Below, piece by piece: positions 40,901 to 48,360 of a stretch of DNA of 64,000 nt. The notes under the pieces are model-generated. The model was given only the letters and a program-made list of their open reading frames with translations, ran no database searches and was not told where the DNA came from. This DNA is from Jiella sonneratiae (GTDB lineage: Bacteria > Pseudomonadota > Alphaproteobacteria > Rhizobiales > Rhizobiaceae): contig NZ_JAFMPY010000008.1 of assembly GCF_017353515.1 (NCBI RefSeq), forward strand, positions 62,001 to 126,000, in the 5' to 3' direction. Each line of letters starts with the position of its first letter. Position 1 is the first letter of the stretch. A program made the position numbers and the translations under genes.

Positions 40901-41892
40901 TCGGCGGCCACAAGGTGTATCTCAGGACCGGCGAGTTCGACGACGGCCGGCTCGGCGAGATCTTCATCGACATGCACAAGGAGGGCGCCGCCTTCCGCGC
41001 GATGATGAACAACTTCGCCATCGCCATCTCCCTCGGCCTGCAGTTCGGCGTTCCGCTGGAGGAATATGTCGAGGCCTTCACCTTCACGCGGTTCGAGCCG
41101 GCCGGAATGGTGCAGGGCAACGAGGCGATCAAGAACGCCACCTCGATCCTCGACTACGTCTTCCGCGAGCTCGCCGTCTCCTATCTCGGCCGGCACGACC
41201 TCGCCCATGTCCAGCCCGAGGACATCGGCGCCTCGACGGTCGGCCGCGGGGTGGAGGGCGACAAGCCGGCGCCGCTGCCGATCTCGTCCGGCATGGTGCG
41301 CGGCCAGACGGCGAAGTTCCGCCTCGTCTCGTCGAACGAGCCCGTCGGCCAGGCGGCAGGCGGCGCCTCGGGCGGGGTCTCGGCCCCTGCAGCAGGCGGC
41401 GCCAAGCCGGTGACCGCCGGCACCCAGCGCCCGACGGCCCCGGTCGCGGCCAATTCCGCCAGTGCCGCCAAGCCCGCCGCCGCTTCGGCACCGGCGGCCA
41501 AGCCGGCCGCCTCCGCGGCGCCGCTGCAGCCGACGCTGTCGGCCCGCGCCGCCCCCGCCGCGGCCGGCGCCCAGACCGCCACGGCCTTCAAGCGCGACTA
41601 CGAGGAAGCCCCCCTCGCCGCGCCGGCACCCGTCGCCGACACCTCGCCGGCGCAGGGGCTGTTCGACCAGCCGCTGGCCTTCGAGGCGAGCGAGCGGGAC
41701 AGCGCCAACGTCACGGCGGCCGCTTCCGGCACCCAGGACGGGCCGAAGGCCACCAGCGCCGAACGCCGGACGATCGCGATGATGAAGGGCTACACCGGCG
41801 AGAGCTGCTCGGAATGCGGCAACTTCACCATGGTGCGCAACGGCACCTGCCTGAAGTGCGACACCTGCGGATCGACGAGCGGCTGCAGCTGA
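37909..41892 (+). CDS. nrdJ: Vitamin B12-dependent class II ribonucleotide reductase
   Basis: 1327-residue enzyme that makes deoxyribonucleotides with adenosylcobalamin as radical source, independent of oxygen. Conserved reductase blocks are [59 protein letters not shown] and [27 protein letters not shown] Pro/Ala-rich linker of about 120 residues (roughly 1150-1265) precedes a C-terminal cysteine cluster [28 protein letters not shown] (split: [15 protein letters not shown]). These cysteines act as the redox shuttle that accepts electrons from thioredoxin. The start at 37909 is the ATG that opens the conserved N-terminus. Confidence 0.96.
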   Translation: MGMKFERRYTKAGQSPYHEVAFRKATSEIRNPDGSVVFKLEGIDVPEQFSQVAADILAQKYFRKAGVPARLKKIEEHDVPSFLWRSVADEKTLADLPEDARTGSEKDARQVFDRLAGTWAYWGWKGGYFETEEDACAFRDELAYMLATQKAAPNSPQWFNTGLHWAYGIDGPSQGHYYVDYRTGQLTRSGSSYEHPQPHACFIQSVADDLVNDGGIMDLWVREARLFKYGSGTGSNFSRLRGEGEKLAGGGKSSGLMSFLKIGDRAAGAIKSGGTTRRAAKMVVVDIDHPDIEAYINWKVREEEKVAALVTGSKTVAKHLKAILAACVNCEGPEGDCFDPMKNPALKRAVRDAKKAQVPENYAKRVIQFARQGYTDIEFPVYDTDWDSEAYLTVSGQNSNNSVSLTDDFLRAVENDEEWSLVRRTDGKVHKTVKARELWEQIGYAAWASADPGLHFNTTMNDWHTCPEAGPIRASNPCSEYMFLDDTACNLASLNLIQFQEVVKGDGGKEARRFDTAAFEHAVRIWTVVLEISVLMAQFPSKEIARLSYDYRTLGLGFANIGGLLMSSGIPYDSKEGRAICGAISALMTGIAYKTSAEMAGVLGAFPDHERNAESMLRVMRNHARAAHGIANGYEALAVDPVPLDHASLKDKRLSGRAKVAWTEAVELGTKNGYRNAQVSVIAPTGTIGLVMDCDTTGIEPDFALVKFKKLAGGGYFKIINRAVPDALRTLGYPEAEIAEIEAYAVGHGNLNQAPAINPSSLKAKGFTDETIAAVNAALSSAFDIKFVFNKFTLGEAFCKDVLGFTDAELNDFSFEMLPALGFSKRDIEAANIHVCGAMTLEGAPFLKDAHLAVFDCANPCGRIGRRYLSVDSHIRMMAAAQPFISGAISKTINMPNDASVEDCKSAYMLSWKLALKANALYRDGSKLSQPLNASLIADEDDDEDIVEETAAALIAAPAPAQAVQVAERIVERIVEKVVRDREKLPNRRKGYTQKAIVGGHKVYLRTGEFDDGRLGEIFIDMHKEGAAFRAMMNNFAIAISLGLQFGVPLEEYVEAFTFTRFEPAGMVQGNEAIKNATSILDYVFRELAVSYLGRHDLAHVQPEDIGASTVGRGVEGDKPAPLPISSGMVRGQTAKFRLVSSNEPVGQAAGGASGGVSAPAAGGAKPVTAGTQRPTAPVAANSASAAKPAAASAPAAKPAASAAPLQPTLSARAAPAAAGAQTATAFKRDYEEAPLAAPAPVADTSPAQGLFDQPLAFEASERDSANVTAAASGTQDGPKATSAERRTIAMMKGYTGESCSECGNFTMVRNGTCLKCDTCGSTSGCS

Positions 41893-41940
41893 GGGCTCGA
41901 CGATCGATTGCCTCTGCGCGCTAAGTTGCAGCAGGAGGCG

Positions 41941-42567
41941 CTAAGTTCTGCGCGGCGGGGTCATCCCCGCCGTATCCTCGTCTTCCGATATTGGTGCGAA
42001 GTTAATTTCTGTCTTGCAGGCTATCGAAAGAATCCCGATGCGTCGGATCAGTTCGTTCTTACTGGGGATTCCGCGGTCTTGATCGGCTTCCGGCATGAGA
42101 TGTAGTCGATCCGCCATGATTTGAAGCGACAGTAAGCTGTATCGGGCGCCTTCGGTCAGCCATCCACGATCCTTTTCTCGCCACGCAACGAGCTTGGCCA
42201 GAGCTATGTCGTTGACATCTGGGACGATGACAAGAACGCCGGGGCATCCTGATCCCTCGTATTCGGTGGTTCGGGTTTCCCAGCCTAATGGCATCGTCGC
42301 AGTTTGCGGCGATACGCCGTCTGCGAAGTAGCCGTGTGTCTTATGGAAGGCGCTGTCGCGGCCGATATTACTTTCGATCAGGTCAGAGATCGCTTCCGAA
42401 TCTTCGGCGCCGGGAGCGTAGATATCGATTTCGGGCGTGATCATCATCGTGGCCGGCACGTTCTTGCGACCGACTGCGACGGCGGCAGAGCCGACCAGGA
42501 CGAATAATTTGTGGCCGGTGATTTCTGCCGCAGCCCGGAGGATGTGATCCACGCGGTCTTGCCGCAT
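41941..42567 (-). CDS. DUF6036-like nucleotidyltransferase
   Basis: 208-residue protein with a nucleotidyltransferase-like N-terminus. FVLVGSAAVAVG (22-33) is the glycine-serine motif, and TPEIDIYAP (44-52) supplies the acidic pair, where Glu46 stands for the usual first Asp beside Asp48. Later, DVNDIALAKLVAWREKDRGWL matches the helix that follows in DUF6036/AbiEii-like proteins. Such proteins are often toxins or toxin-like partners; that role is inference. It follows the 133-residue gene by 2 bases. Codon use is clearly less GC-rich than in nrdJ, suggesting horizontal acquisition. The start could be the ATG at 42567 or a TTG two codons earlier. Confidence 0.62.
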   Translation of the reverse strand: MRQDRVDHILRAAAEITGHKLFVLVGSAAVAVGRKNVPATMMITPEIDIYAPGAEDSEAISDLIESNIGRDSAFHKTHGYFADGVSPQTATMPLGWETRTTEYEGSGCPGVLVIVPDVNDIALAKLVAWREKDRGWLTEGARYSLLSLQIMADRLHLMPEADQDRGIPSKNELIRRIGILSIACKTEINFAPISEDEDTAGMTPPRRT

Positions 42568-42569
42568 GA

Positions 42570-42971
42570 TCAAGGTCGCAGACCCTCGCTCGAAATGCCG
42601 GCGTCTCCCGCCCCGGCGGCGGCGAGGTGGGCCGTTCGCCGTTCTTCGTCCGTCAGCACGTGGAATACCGGCCGCGTGTCGCGAAGGAGCGCTCCGCGTG
42701 GGGAGTCCTCGAGGAGAAGACGGGCGATTTCTTTGGTGTCTTGCCGAATGACATCTTGCCACAGACGAAGGTAGTCCGCCTGGTGTGGGTCTCCCTCCAT
42801 GTGGCGGCGCATGTATGCCAAGCCCTGGCGTAGGGATCTCGGATCGTCGATCAGGCGCGCTGCGACGATGCGGGCAGTTTCGTAGGATCTTCGTTCGTTG
42901 CGGTCATGGAAATGCCGCTTGCGAGGCAAGCTTTCCACGTATTTTTCCCCTGCTGTCATGACGCGTCTCAT
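42570..42971 (-). CDS. Uncharacterised helical protein, partner of the nucleotidyltransferase
   Basis: 133-residue, charged, mostly helical protein without signal peptide or membrane segment, and without a catalytic motif I can name. Notable blocks are SYETARIVAARLIDDPRSLRQGLAYMRRHM and LWQDVIRQDTKEIARLLLEDSPRGALLRDTRPVF (shown in pieces). Similar leader genes before nucleotidyltransferase genes in alphaproteobacteria come to mind, but I cannot verify the family. It is upstream of and nearly overlaps the nucleotidyltransferase, as an antitoxin would be. Start ATG 42971 or 42959. Composition is lower in GC than its surroundings. Confidence 0.6.
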   Translation of the reverse strand: MRRVMTAGEKYVESLPRKRHFHDRNERRSYETARIVAARLIDDPRSLRQGLAYMRRHMEGDPHQADYLRLWQDVIRQDTKEIARLLLEDSPRGALLRDTRPVFHVLTDEERRTAHLAAAGAGDAGISSEGLRP

Positions 42972-43399
42972 CTCTTGAGGTTGGTCTTAGTCTAGCGGAA
43001 ACGAAAGAGGGGCGCCATTGCTAGGGAACGTGCTGCCCGAGCCACAATTCAGCGAGCATTGCGCCACAACTCAGTGCGCGCTGGATCGTCTCATCCCGGA
43101 ACCGCGGCGAATGAGCGTCTTTGTTTCCGGCATCACGAAGTGATCTGCCGGAAACCGTACGAGCCGACGTCCTCGAGTGGCGTCGCGGCGCCTCCGGCAC
43201 GCCTGCCCTCTCCCCTCGAGGACTTTAAAAAATTCGGTTCTGCCTTCGGGCCGACAAGCCGACCGTCGTTGGCGCCCCACTGCCGCCACACCTTGCACCC
43301 CCTGCCCCCCTCGCCTAAACACCGGCCGCAATCCGGAAACACTGGCCGGAACAACTGACCGGGACCAACGGCCGGAACCACCGGCATGACGGGCGGGCC
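42972..43399. other. Divergent gap with repeat copy B and a leader inverted repeat
   Basis: The 428-base region between the nucleotidyltransferase cassette and nspC holds the partial repeat (43103-43159). Just after it is a perfect 9-bp inverted repeat GTCCTCGAG (43169-43177) / CTCGAGGAC (43215-43223), followed by TTTAAAAAA. The nspC promoter must lie here. No protein-like frame is apparent. Confidence 0.45.
43103..43159 (+). repeat. Intergenic repeat, copy B (3' half only)
   Basis: 57 bases identical to the 3' part of copies A and C, including all of hairpin 2 (TTTCCGGCATCAC ... GTGATCTGCCGGAAA). Hairpin 1 is missing. It is in the same orientation as the other copies, beside the low-GC two-gene cassette and upstream of nspC. 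Confidence 0.85.
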
Positions 43400-44497
43400 A
43401 TGCTGCAGACCCCTTATTATCTGATCGACGAGACGCGCCTGTTGGAGAACATGCGCGTCATGGACGCGGTGCGGCAGAAGTCCGGCGCCAAGGTGCTTCT
43501 GGCGCTGAAGTGCTTCGCCGCCTGGTCGGTGTTCGACCTGATGGCCGGACACATGGACGGGACCACCTCGTCCTCGCTCTACGAGGTGCGGCTCGGGCGG
43601 CAAAAATTCGGCGGCGAGACGCATGCCTATTCGGTGGCCTTTGCCGATCACGAGATCGCGGAGGTCGTCTCCCATGCCGACAAGATCATCTTCAACTCGG
43701 TCTCGCAGCTCACCCGCTTCGAGGCCGAAAGCGCTTCGATCGCAAGGGGCCTCAGGCTGAACCCCGGCGTCTCGACCTCCTCCTTCGATCTCGCCGATCC
43801 CGCCCGGCCGTTTTCGCGGCTCGGCGAATGGGACACGACGAGGGTGGAAGCCGTGTTGGACAAGATCTCCGGCTTCATGATCCACAACAACTGCGAGAAC
43901 GGCGATTTTTCCCGCTTCGACGCCATGCTGGCACAGATCGAGGCGAAGTTCGGCCATCTGTTTGAACGGGTCGACTGGGTGTCGCTCGGCGGCGGCATCC
44001 ACTTCACCGGCGCCGACTATCCGGTGGAGGCGTTCTGCCGGCGGCTGAAGGACTTTGCCGCACGATACGGCGTTCAGGTCTATCTCGAGCCCGGGGACGC
44101 GGCGATCACCAGGACGACGACGCTGGAGGTGACGGTGCTCGACCGGCTCTTCAACGGCAGGGAGCTGGCGATCGTCGACTCCTCCGTCGAGGCGCACATG
44201 CTCGACCTTCTGATCTACCGGGAGAGCGCCAGGATCTTGCCGAACAGCGGGCCGCACGAAGTGATGATCTGCGGCAAGTCCTGCCTTGCCGGCGACGTCT
44301 TCGGGACGTTTTCGTTTCCGCAGCCCTTGGAAATCGGCGACAGGATCTCCATTCAGGATGCGGCCGGCTACACCATGGTCAAGAAGAACTGGTTCAACGG
44401 CGTGACGATGCCGGCGATCGCGGTGAAGCGGCTCGGCGGCCATGTCGAGGTCGTGCGCGACTTCAGCTATGACGACTACGAACAAAGCCTCTCGTAA
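43400..44497 (+). CDS. nspC: Carboxynorspermidine / carboxyspermidine decarboxylase
   Basis: 365-residue PLP enzyme of the alanine-racemase-fold decarboxylases, producing spermidine or norspermidine from the carboxy form. The PLP lysine is Lys37 in LLALKCFAAW. HNNCENGDFSRF, WVSLGGGIHFTG and YLEPGDAA fit NspC, and CGKSCLAGDVFG carries the active-site Cys/Asp. It is followed 33 bases downstream by the matching dehydrogenase, so the pair forms a polyamine operon. The product (spermidine versus norspermidine) cannot be told from sequence. Confidence 0.93.
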   Translation: MLQTPYYLIDETRLLENMRVMDAVRQKSGAKVLLALKCFAAWSVFDLMAGHMDGTTSSSLYEVRLGRQKFGGETHAYSVAFADHEIAEVVSHADKIIFNSVSQLTRFEAESASIARGLRLNPGVSTSSFDLADPARPFSRLGEWDTTRVEAVLDKISGFMIHNNCENGDFSRFDAMLAQIEAKFGHLFERVDWVSLGGGIHFTGADYPVEAFCRRLKDFAARYGVQVYLEPGDAAITRTTTLEVTVLDRLFNGRELAIVDSSVEAHMLDLLIYRESARILPNSGPHEVMICGKSCLAGDVFGTFSFPQPLEIGDRISIQDAAGYTMVKKNWFNGVTMPAIAVKRLGGHVEVVRDFSYDDYEQSLS

Positions 44498-44530
44498 GGC
44501 CGAATGCGGAAGGTCCTGAAGGGGAACGAG

Positions 44531-45778
44531 ATGAAGAAGAACGTGCTGATCATCGGCGCCGGCGGCGTCGCGCAGGTGGCGGCGCACAAATGCGCCCAGA
44601 ACAACGACCGTCTCGGCGAGATCCACATCGCCTCGCGCACGCTGTCGAAATGCCAGGCAATCGTCGCCTCCGTCGCCGAGAAGGACGCAATGAGGGTGAA
44701 GGACGGGGTGATCTCGGCGCATCGGCTCGACGCGCTCGACATTCCCGCGACCATCGCGCTCATCCGCAAGGTGAAGGCGGAGATCGTCATCAATGTCGGC
44801 TCGGCCTTCGTCAACATGGCGGTGCTGTCGGCCTGCATCGAGACGGGCGCCGCCTATATCGACACGGCGATCCACGAGGACCCGCTGAAGATCTGCGAGA
44901 CGCCGCCCTGGTACGGCAATTACGAGTGGAAGCGCCGCGCGGAAGTCGAGAAGGCCGGAATCACGGCGATCCTCGGCGCCGGCTTCGACCCCGGCGTCGT
45001 CAACGCCTATGCGCGGCTCGCCGAGGACGAGTATCTCGACGAGATCGCCTCGATCGACATCGTCGACGTGAACGCCGGGACCCACGGCAAGTGGTTCGCG
45101 ACGAATTTCGACCCGGAGATCAACTTCCGCGAATTCACCGGCGTCGTCTATTCCTGGCAGAACGGCGCCTGGCAGACCAACAAGATGTTCGAGATCCCGC
45201 GCGAGTGGGACCTGCCCGTCGTCGGCAAGCGCCCGACCTACATGACCGGACACGACGAGATCCACTCGCTGTCCGCCCGCTACAAGGACGCCGACGTGCG
45301 CTTCTGGATGGGCTTCGGCGAACGCTACGTCCAGGTCTTCACGGTGTTGAAGAATCTCGGGCTCCTGTCAGAGCAGCCGGTGAGGACCGCCGAGGGCCAG
45401 GAGGTGGTGCCGCTGAAGGTGGTGAAGGCCTGCCTGCCGAACCCGGCGGAGCTTGCGCCGCAATATGAGGGCAAGACCTGCATCGGCGATCTCGTCAAGG
45501 GCCGGAAGGACGGCCGCGCGCGGGAGGTCTTCATCTACAACGTCGCCGACCACAAGGCGGCCTTCGAGGAGGTCGGCAGCCAGGGCATTTCCTATACGGC
45601 CGGGGTGCCGCCGGTGGCCGCGGCGCTCTTGATCGCCAATGGCACCTGGGACGTCAAGAAGATGGCGAATGTCGAGGATCTGCCGCCGAAGCCGTTCCTC
45701 GAACTTCTCGGCAAGATGGGCCTTGCGACGGAGGTGAAGGTCAATGGCGAGGACGTGGCGCTGAAGCTCGCGGCCTGA
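44531..45778 (+). CDS. Carboxynorspermidine / carboxyspermidine dehydrogenase
   Basis: 415-residue enzyme of the saccharopine-dehydrogenase family. It reductively condenses aspartate beta-semialdehyde with putrescine or diaminopropane using NADPH, giving the substrate of NspC. The Rossmann loop is VLIIGAGGVAQVAAHKCA at the N-terminus. The downstream blocks ETGAAYIDTAIHEDP, GAGFDPGVVNAYARLA and GTHGKWFATNFDPEINFREFTG (in pieces) are typical of the alphaproteobacterial enzymes sometimes labelled Lys1. The ATG at 44531 is preferred, with GAAGGGG 6 bases upstream, over ATG 44504. Confidence 0.92.
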   Translation: MKKNVLIIGAGGVAQVAAHKCAQNNDRLGEIHIASRTLSKCQAIVASVAEKDAMRVKDGVISAHRLDALDIPATIALIRKVKAEIVINVGSAFVNMAVLSACIETGAAYIDTAIHEDPLKICETPPWYGNYEWKRRAEVEKAGITAILGAGFDPGVVNAYARLAEDEYLDEIASIDIVDVNAGTHGKWFATNFDPEINFREFTGVVYSWQNGAWQTNKMFEIPREWDLPVVGKRPTYMTGHDEIHSLSARYKDADVRFWMGFGERYVQVFTVLKNLGLLSEQPVRTAEGQEVVPLKVVKACLPNPAELAPQYEGKTCIGDLVKGRKDGRAREVFIYNVADHKAAFEEVGSQGISYTAGVPPVAAALLIANGTWDVKKMANVEDLPPKPFLELLGKMGLATEVKVNGEDVALKLAA

Positions 45779-45853
45779 GCAGGGGCCGGCGTCGAGAACC
45801 TTCGGCAGCGAGGAAAGGCGGCGACGCGGGCCGCCGCCGCCTTCCTCCCATGG

Positions 45854-46849
45854 TCACTTCTGGATGCAGGTGTCGACGGTGTCCTTGGTGCATTCGTCGA
45901 GACCGGTGAACACCGGATCCTCGACCGTCTTGCCGTCGATGAGGTCGATCATCACGCTCGGCGCCTTGTAGCCCATCTCAAAGGGACGCTGGCCGACCAG
46001 CGCCGTCACCAGGCCTTCGCCGGCGATCGCCACCTCGTCACCGATCGTGTCGGCCGCGCCGACGACGAAATCGCCGCTGGCGATCCGGTCGGCATAGGGC
46101 TTCATCAGATCGCGATAGGGCTGCGGCGCGCCGAAGAGCGGCCAGCCGCCCATGATGCCGAAGGCGTCGAGCTTGGGATTGGCGGCGAGGATGTCGGTCA
46201 TCGCCTGGACGCCCTTGGCGCCGTCGTCATTGGTGAAGACCGGGCAGCCCGAGACCTCGGTCCAGCCGCCTTCGCCGGCAAGCGCCGAAAGCCCTTCCTG
46301 CCCGGACAGCGCGTCGCGCATGCCCTGCGCCCGGCGCAGGATGTTGTCGGCGCCGGGATTGCCCTCGATGGTGCAGATCGTGCCGCCCTTCGGTTTTTGC
46401 TGCTTGATGTATTCGCCGATCTTCTTGCCCATCAGGTAGTTGTCCGTGCCGAGATAGGTCTTGCGCAGATCGGCGTCTTCCTTGGCGAGATCGGCGTCGA
46501 TCGTCATGATCGGGATCGAAGGGCTCGCGACCTTCAGCGTCTGGGCGATCAGCTTGGCGTTGGACGGCGAGATCGCCATCGCGGCGGTGTCGGCGCGGCC
46601 GAGCATGTCCTGGACGATCTGCGCCTCGCCGGCCTCGTCCGAGGTCGAGGCGGGGCCGGTGTAGAAGCACTCGTAGTCGGACGAGGCGTTCTCCTTGTTC
46701 CATTTTTCGCAGCCCTGATGGATGGCCTCGAAGAACGGGTTGTCGAGCCCCTTGACGACGATGACGAGCTGCTTCTTGGCGAGAGCCGGACCCGCGCCGA
46801 GCGCCATGACGGCTGCCGCCACGGCAACGAAGAGTTTGGTTTTCTGCAC
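45854..46849 (-). CDS. frcB: Sugar ABC transporter substrate-binding protein (FrcB-like)
   Basis: 331-residue periplasmic binding protein of the ribose/fructose (CUT2) class. The signal peptide is KLFVAVAAAVMALGAGPALAK. The mature protein has VIVVKGLDNPFFEAIHQGCEKW, ISPSNAKLIAQTL, MTIDADL, GNPGADNILRRAQGMRD and the hinge region GIMGGWPLFG. The order with its transporter genes suggests a fructose or related sugar importer, but specificity is inferred. The GTG at 46849 is supported by GGAGGA 5 bases upstream. It is divergent from the ATPase and permease genes. Confidence 0.85.
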   Translation of the reverse strand: MQKTKLFVAVAAAVMALGAGPALAKKQLVIVVKGLDNPFFEAIHQGCEKWNKENASSDYECFYTGPASTSDEAGEAQIVQDMLGRADTAAMAISPSNAKLIAQTLKVASPSIPIMTIDADLAKEDADLRKTYLGTDNYLMGKKIGEYIKQQKPKGGTICTIEGNPGADNILRRAQGMRDALSGQEGLSALAGEGGWTEVSGCPVFTNDDGAKGVQAMTDILAANPKLDAFGIMGGWPLFGAPQPYRDLMKPYADRIASGDFVVGAADTIGDEVAIAGEGLVTALVGQRPFEMGYKAPSVMIDLIDGKTVEDPVFTGLDECTKDTVDTCIQK

Positions 46850-46962
46850 TTTGGTCCTCCCAGGTGTCGTCCGCCTCCATGCCCGACGCGATGGTTTCGG
46901 CGGAAGGAGCGGCTCTTGCGGCCGCTGTCTCGATCCGACCGCGCGGCGCGGTCGGCGATTGC

Positions 46963-47014
46963 GCTGCACATCCCTCCCGAGCTGCACATCCTCCCGAGAT
47001 GCACATGGCCCCGA
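46963..47014. repeat. Three tandem ~17-bp units in the frcB leader
   Basis: Units at 46963-46980, 46981-46997 and 46998-47014 share the core TGCACAT..(C)TCCCGA; the third is more diverged. Read on the minus strand, the direction of frcB, each unit contains CTCGGG(A)GG followed by ATGTGCA. In the first two this resembles a ribosome site directly before ATG. Confidence 0.6.
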
Positions 47015-47185
47015 GCTGCCGGCGCCGACGCGCCCGTGCCCTCCGGTCCGCCCTCCGGTCCGTGCAGGCCCTGCCGCCGCCCGACCTCGGACGCGCCACG
47101 CTCCGGCACCGCCCCACAGCACATGCTGCAAAGCAACATGAACAGAGGAGGCGTTCGACTTGCACCTCATGCAGACGCGGCAGTA

Positions 47186-47196
47186 TTGCAGTGCAA
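47186..47196. promoter_or_regulatory. Candidate operator palindrome
   Basis: TTGCAGTGCAA is a perfect inverted repeat of 5 bp around one base. It lies in the AT-richer part of the divergent region, about 290 bases before the ATPase gene and 340 before frcB. A related half-site (AATTGCAGCA) occurs about 85 bases further right. Regulator unknown. Confidence 0.3.
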
Positions 47197-47483
47197 AAAC
47201 GAAGTGACGATCTGGCTTTATCTAAGCCCGAGGCAGAACGAGGGTCAACTGAATTTCTCCGACCGCAGTAAAAATTGCAGCAGGGACGACGATGGCCGCC
47301 GAATCCCGTTGACGTCCGCGGACCGACAGTGCCTTATCTGCGCGGCGAGAGCGGGTTGCGGGAATCTGCCCCGAGCGGCGGCGGAACTTGCCTTTGCGTC
47401 AGTTTGAGTGGGCCGACGGACGGTGCTGCGGCGCCTGCGGCGGGTCCCGGTGTTTCGGGCGGCTCCCGGGAGGGTGACGAGGC

Positions 47484-48224
47484 GTGACGGTTCTCGAACT
47501 CAGCAACGTGTCGAAGCATTTCGGCGCGATCCAGGCCGTCAACGACGTGTCCTTCGCGCTCGCTGCCGGCGAGGTCGTCGGCCTGATGGGCGACAACGGC
47601 GCCGGCAAATCGACCCTCGTGAAGATGATCGCCGGCAACTTCCGGCCGAGCCACGGCACCATCCGCATGGAGGGCAAGGTGCTCAACATGCACAGGCCGG
47701 TGGACGCGCGCGGGCACGGCATCGAGATCGTCCACCAGGACCTCGCGCTCTGCGACAATCTGACGGCCGCGGCCAACGTCTTTCTCGGCCGGGAGCTGAA
47801 ACGCGGCTTCGGCCCGTTCGGCATTCTCGACTATGCGGCGATGTATCGCCGGGCCGGCGAGATCTTCGCCGAACTGAAGTCGGAAACCCGGCCGCGCGAC
47901 CTCGTCAAGAAGATGTCGGGCGGCCAGCGGCAAGCCGTGGCGATCGCCCGCACGCGGCTGTCGGACGCGAAGATCGTCCTGATGGACGAGCCGACGGCGG
48001 CGATCTCGGTGCGCCAGATCGCCGAGGTCCTCGCCCTCATCCGCCGGCTGCGCGACCAGGGGATCAGCGTCGTCCTGATCAGCCACCGCATGCCCGACGT
48101 CTTCACCGTCGCCGATCGCGTCATCGTCATGCGGCGTGGCCGCAAGGTCGCCGACAAGAAGATCGCGGCGAGTTCGCCGGAGGAAGTGACGGGACTGATC
48201 ACCGGCGCCATCGAAGCCGCCTGA
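47484..48224 (+). CDS. frcA: Sugar ABC transporter ATP-binding protein (FrcA-like)
   Basis: 246-residue single-domain ATPase. Walker A is GDNGAGKST, the signature motif MSGGQRQA, Walker B IVLMDEPTAA and the switch His lies in VVLISHRMP. Ribose-type importers normally use a fused double ATPase of about 500 residues. A single-domain ATPase matches the FrcA (fructose) subgroup described in rhizobia. It precedes the permease by 136 bases. The start at 47484 is a GTG (gtgacg...), read as initiator Met. Confidence 0.85.
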   Translation: MTVLELSNVSKHFGAIQAVNDVSFALAAGEVVGLMGDNGAGKSTLVKMIAGNFRPSHGTIRMEGKVLNMHRPVDARGHGIEIVHQDLALCDNLTAAANVFLGRELKRGFGPFGILDYAAMYRRAGEIFAELKSETRPRDLVKKMSGGQRQAVAIARTRLSDAKIVLMDEPTAAISVRQIAEVLALIRRLRDQGISVVLISHRMPDVFTVADRVIVMRRGRKVADKKIAASSPEEVTGLITGAIEAA

Positions 48225-48360
48225 ACGTCTCTTCCTTCGCGCCGGAACCGGACGGGCCGTTTCGAGACCTTCGCCGCATGCGCCGCGATCGGCCCGGCAG
48301 CGGGTGTCGGGCAACCGCGGCGACTGACCGGAGGCCGAAGACGCCGGCGACGGGCAGAGC

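Larger units (their letters stand above)
46850..47483. other. Divergent regulatory region of the sugar transporter
   Basis: 634 bases without a credible gene. It contains three tandem units of about 17 bases at 46963-47014, and a perfect palindrome TTGCA-G-TGCAA at 47186-47196. An AT-richer stretch (47205-47280) is suited to promoters toward the ATPase gene. A LacI-type regulator would be expected for such a transporter, but none is encoded nearby. Confidence 0.45.

Noticed and set aside
37816-41208. 1130-codon minus-strand open frame opposite nrdJ
   Set aside because: Same effect: antisense to a fully recognisable ribonucleotide reductase, no domain pattern, repetitive Leu/Val/Arg/Asp composition.
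41918-41947. GCGCTAAGTT direct repeat (20-base period) at the end of the nucleotidyltransferase gene, considered as a target-site duplication
   Set aside because: The two copies lie next to each other on one side of the cassette rather than flanking it, so they do not mark insertion ends.
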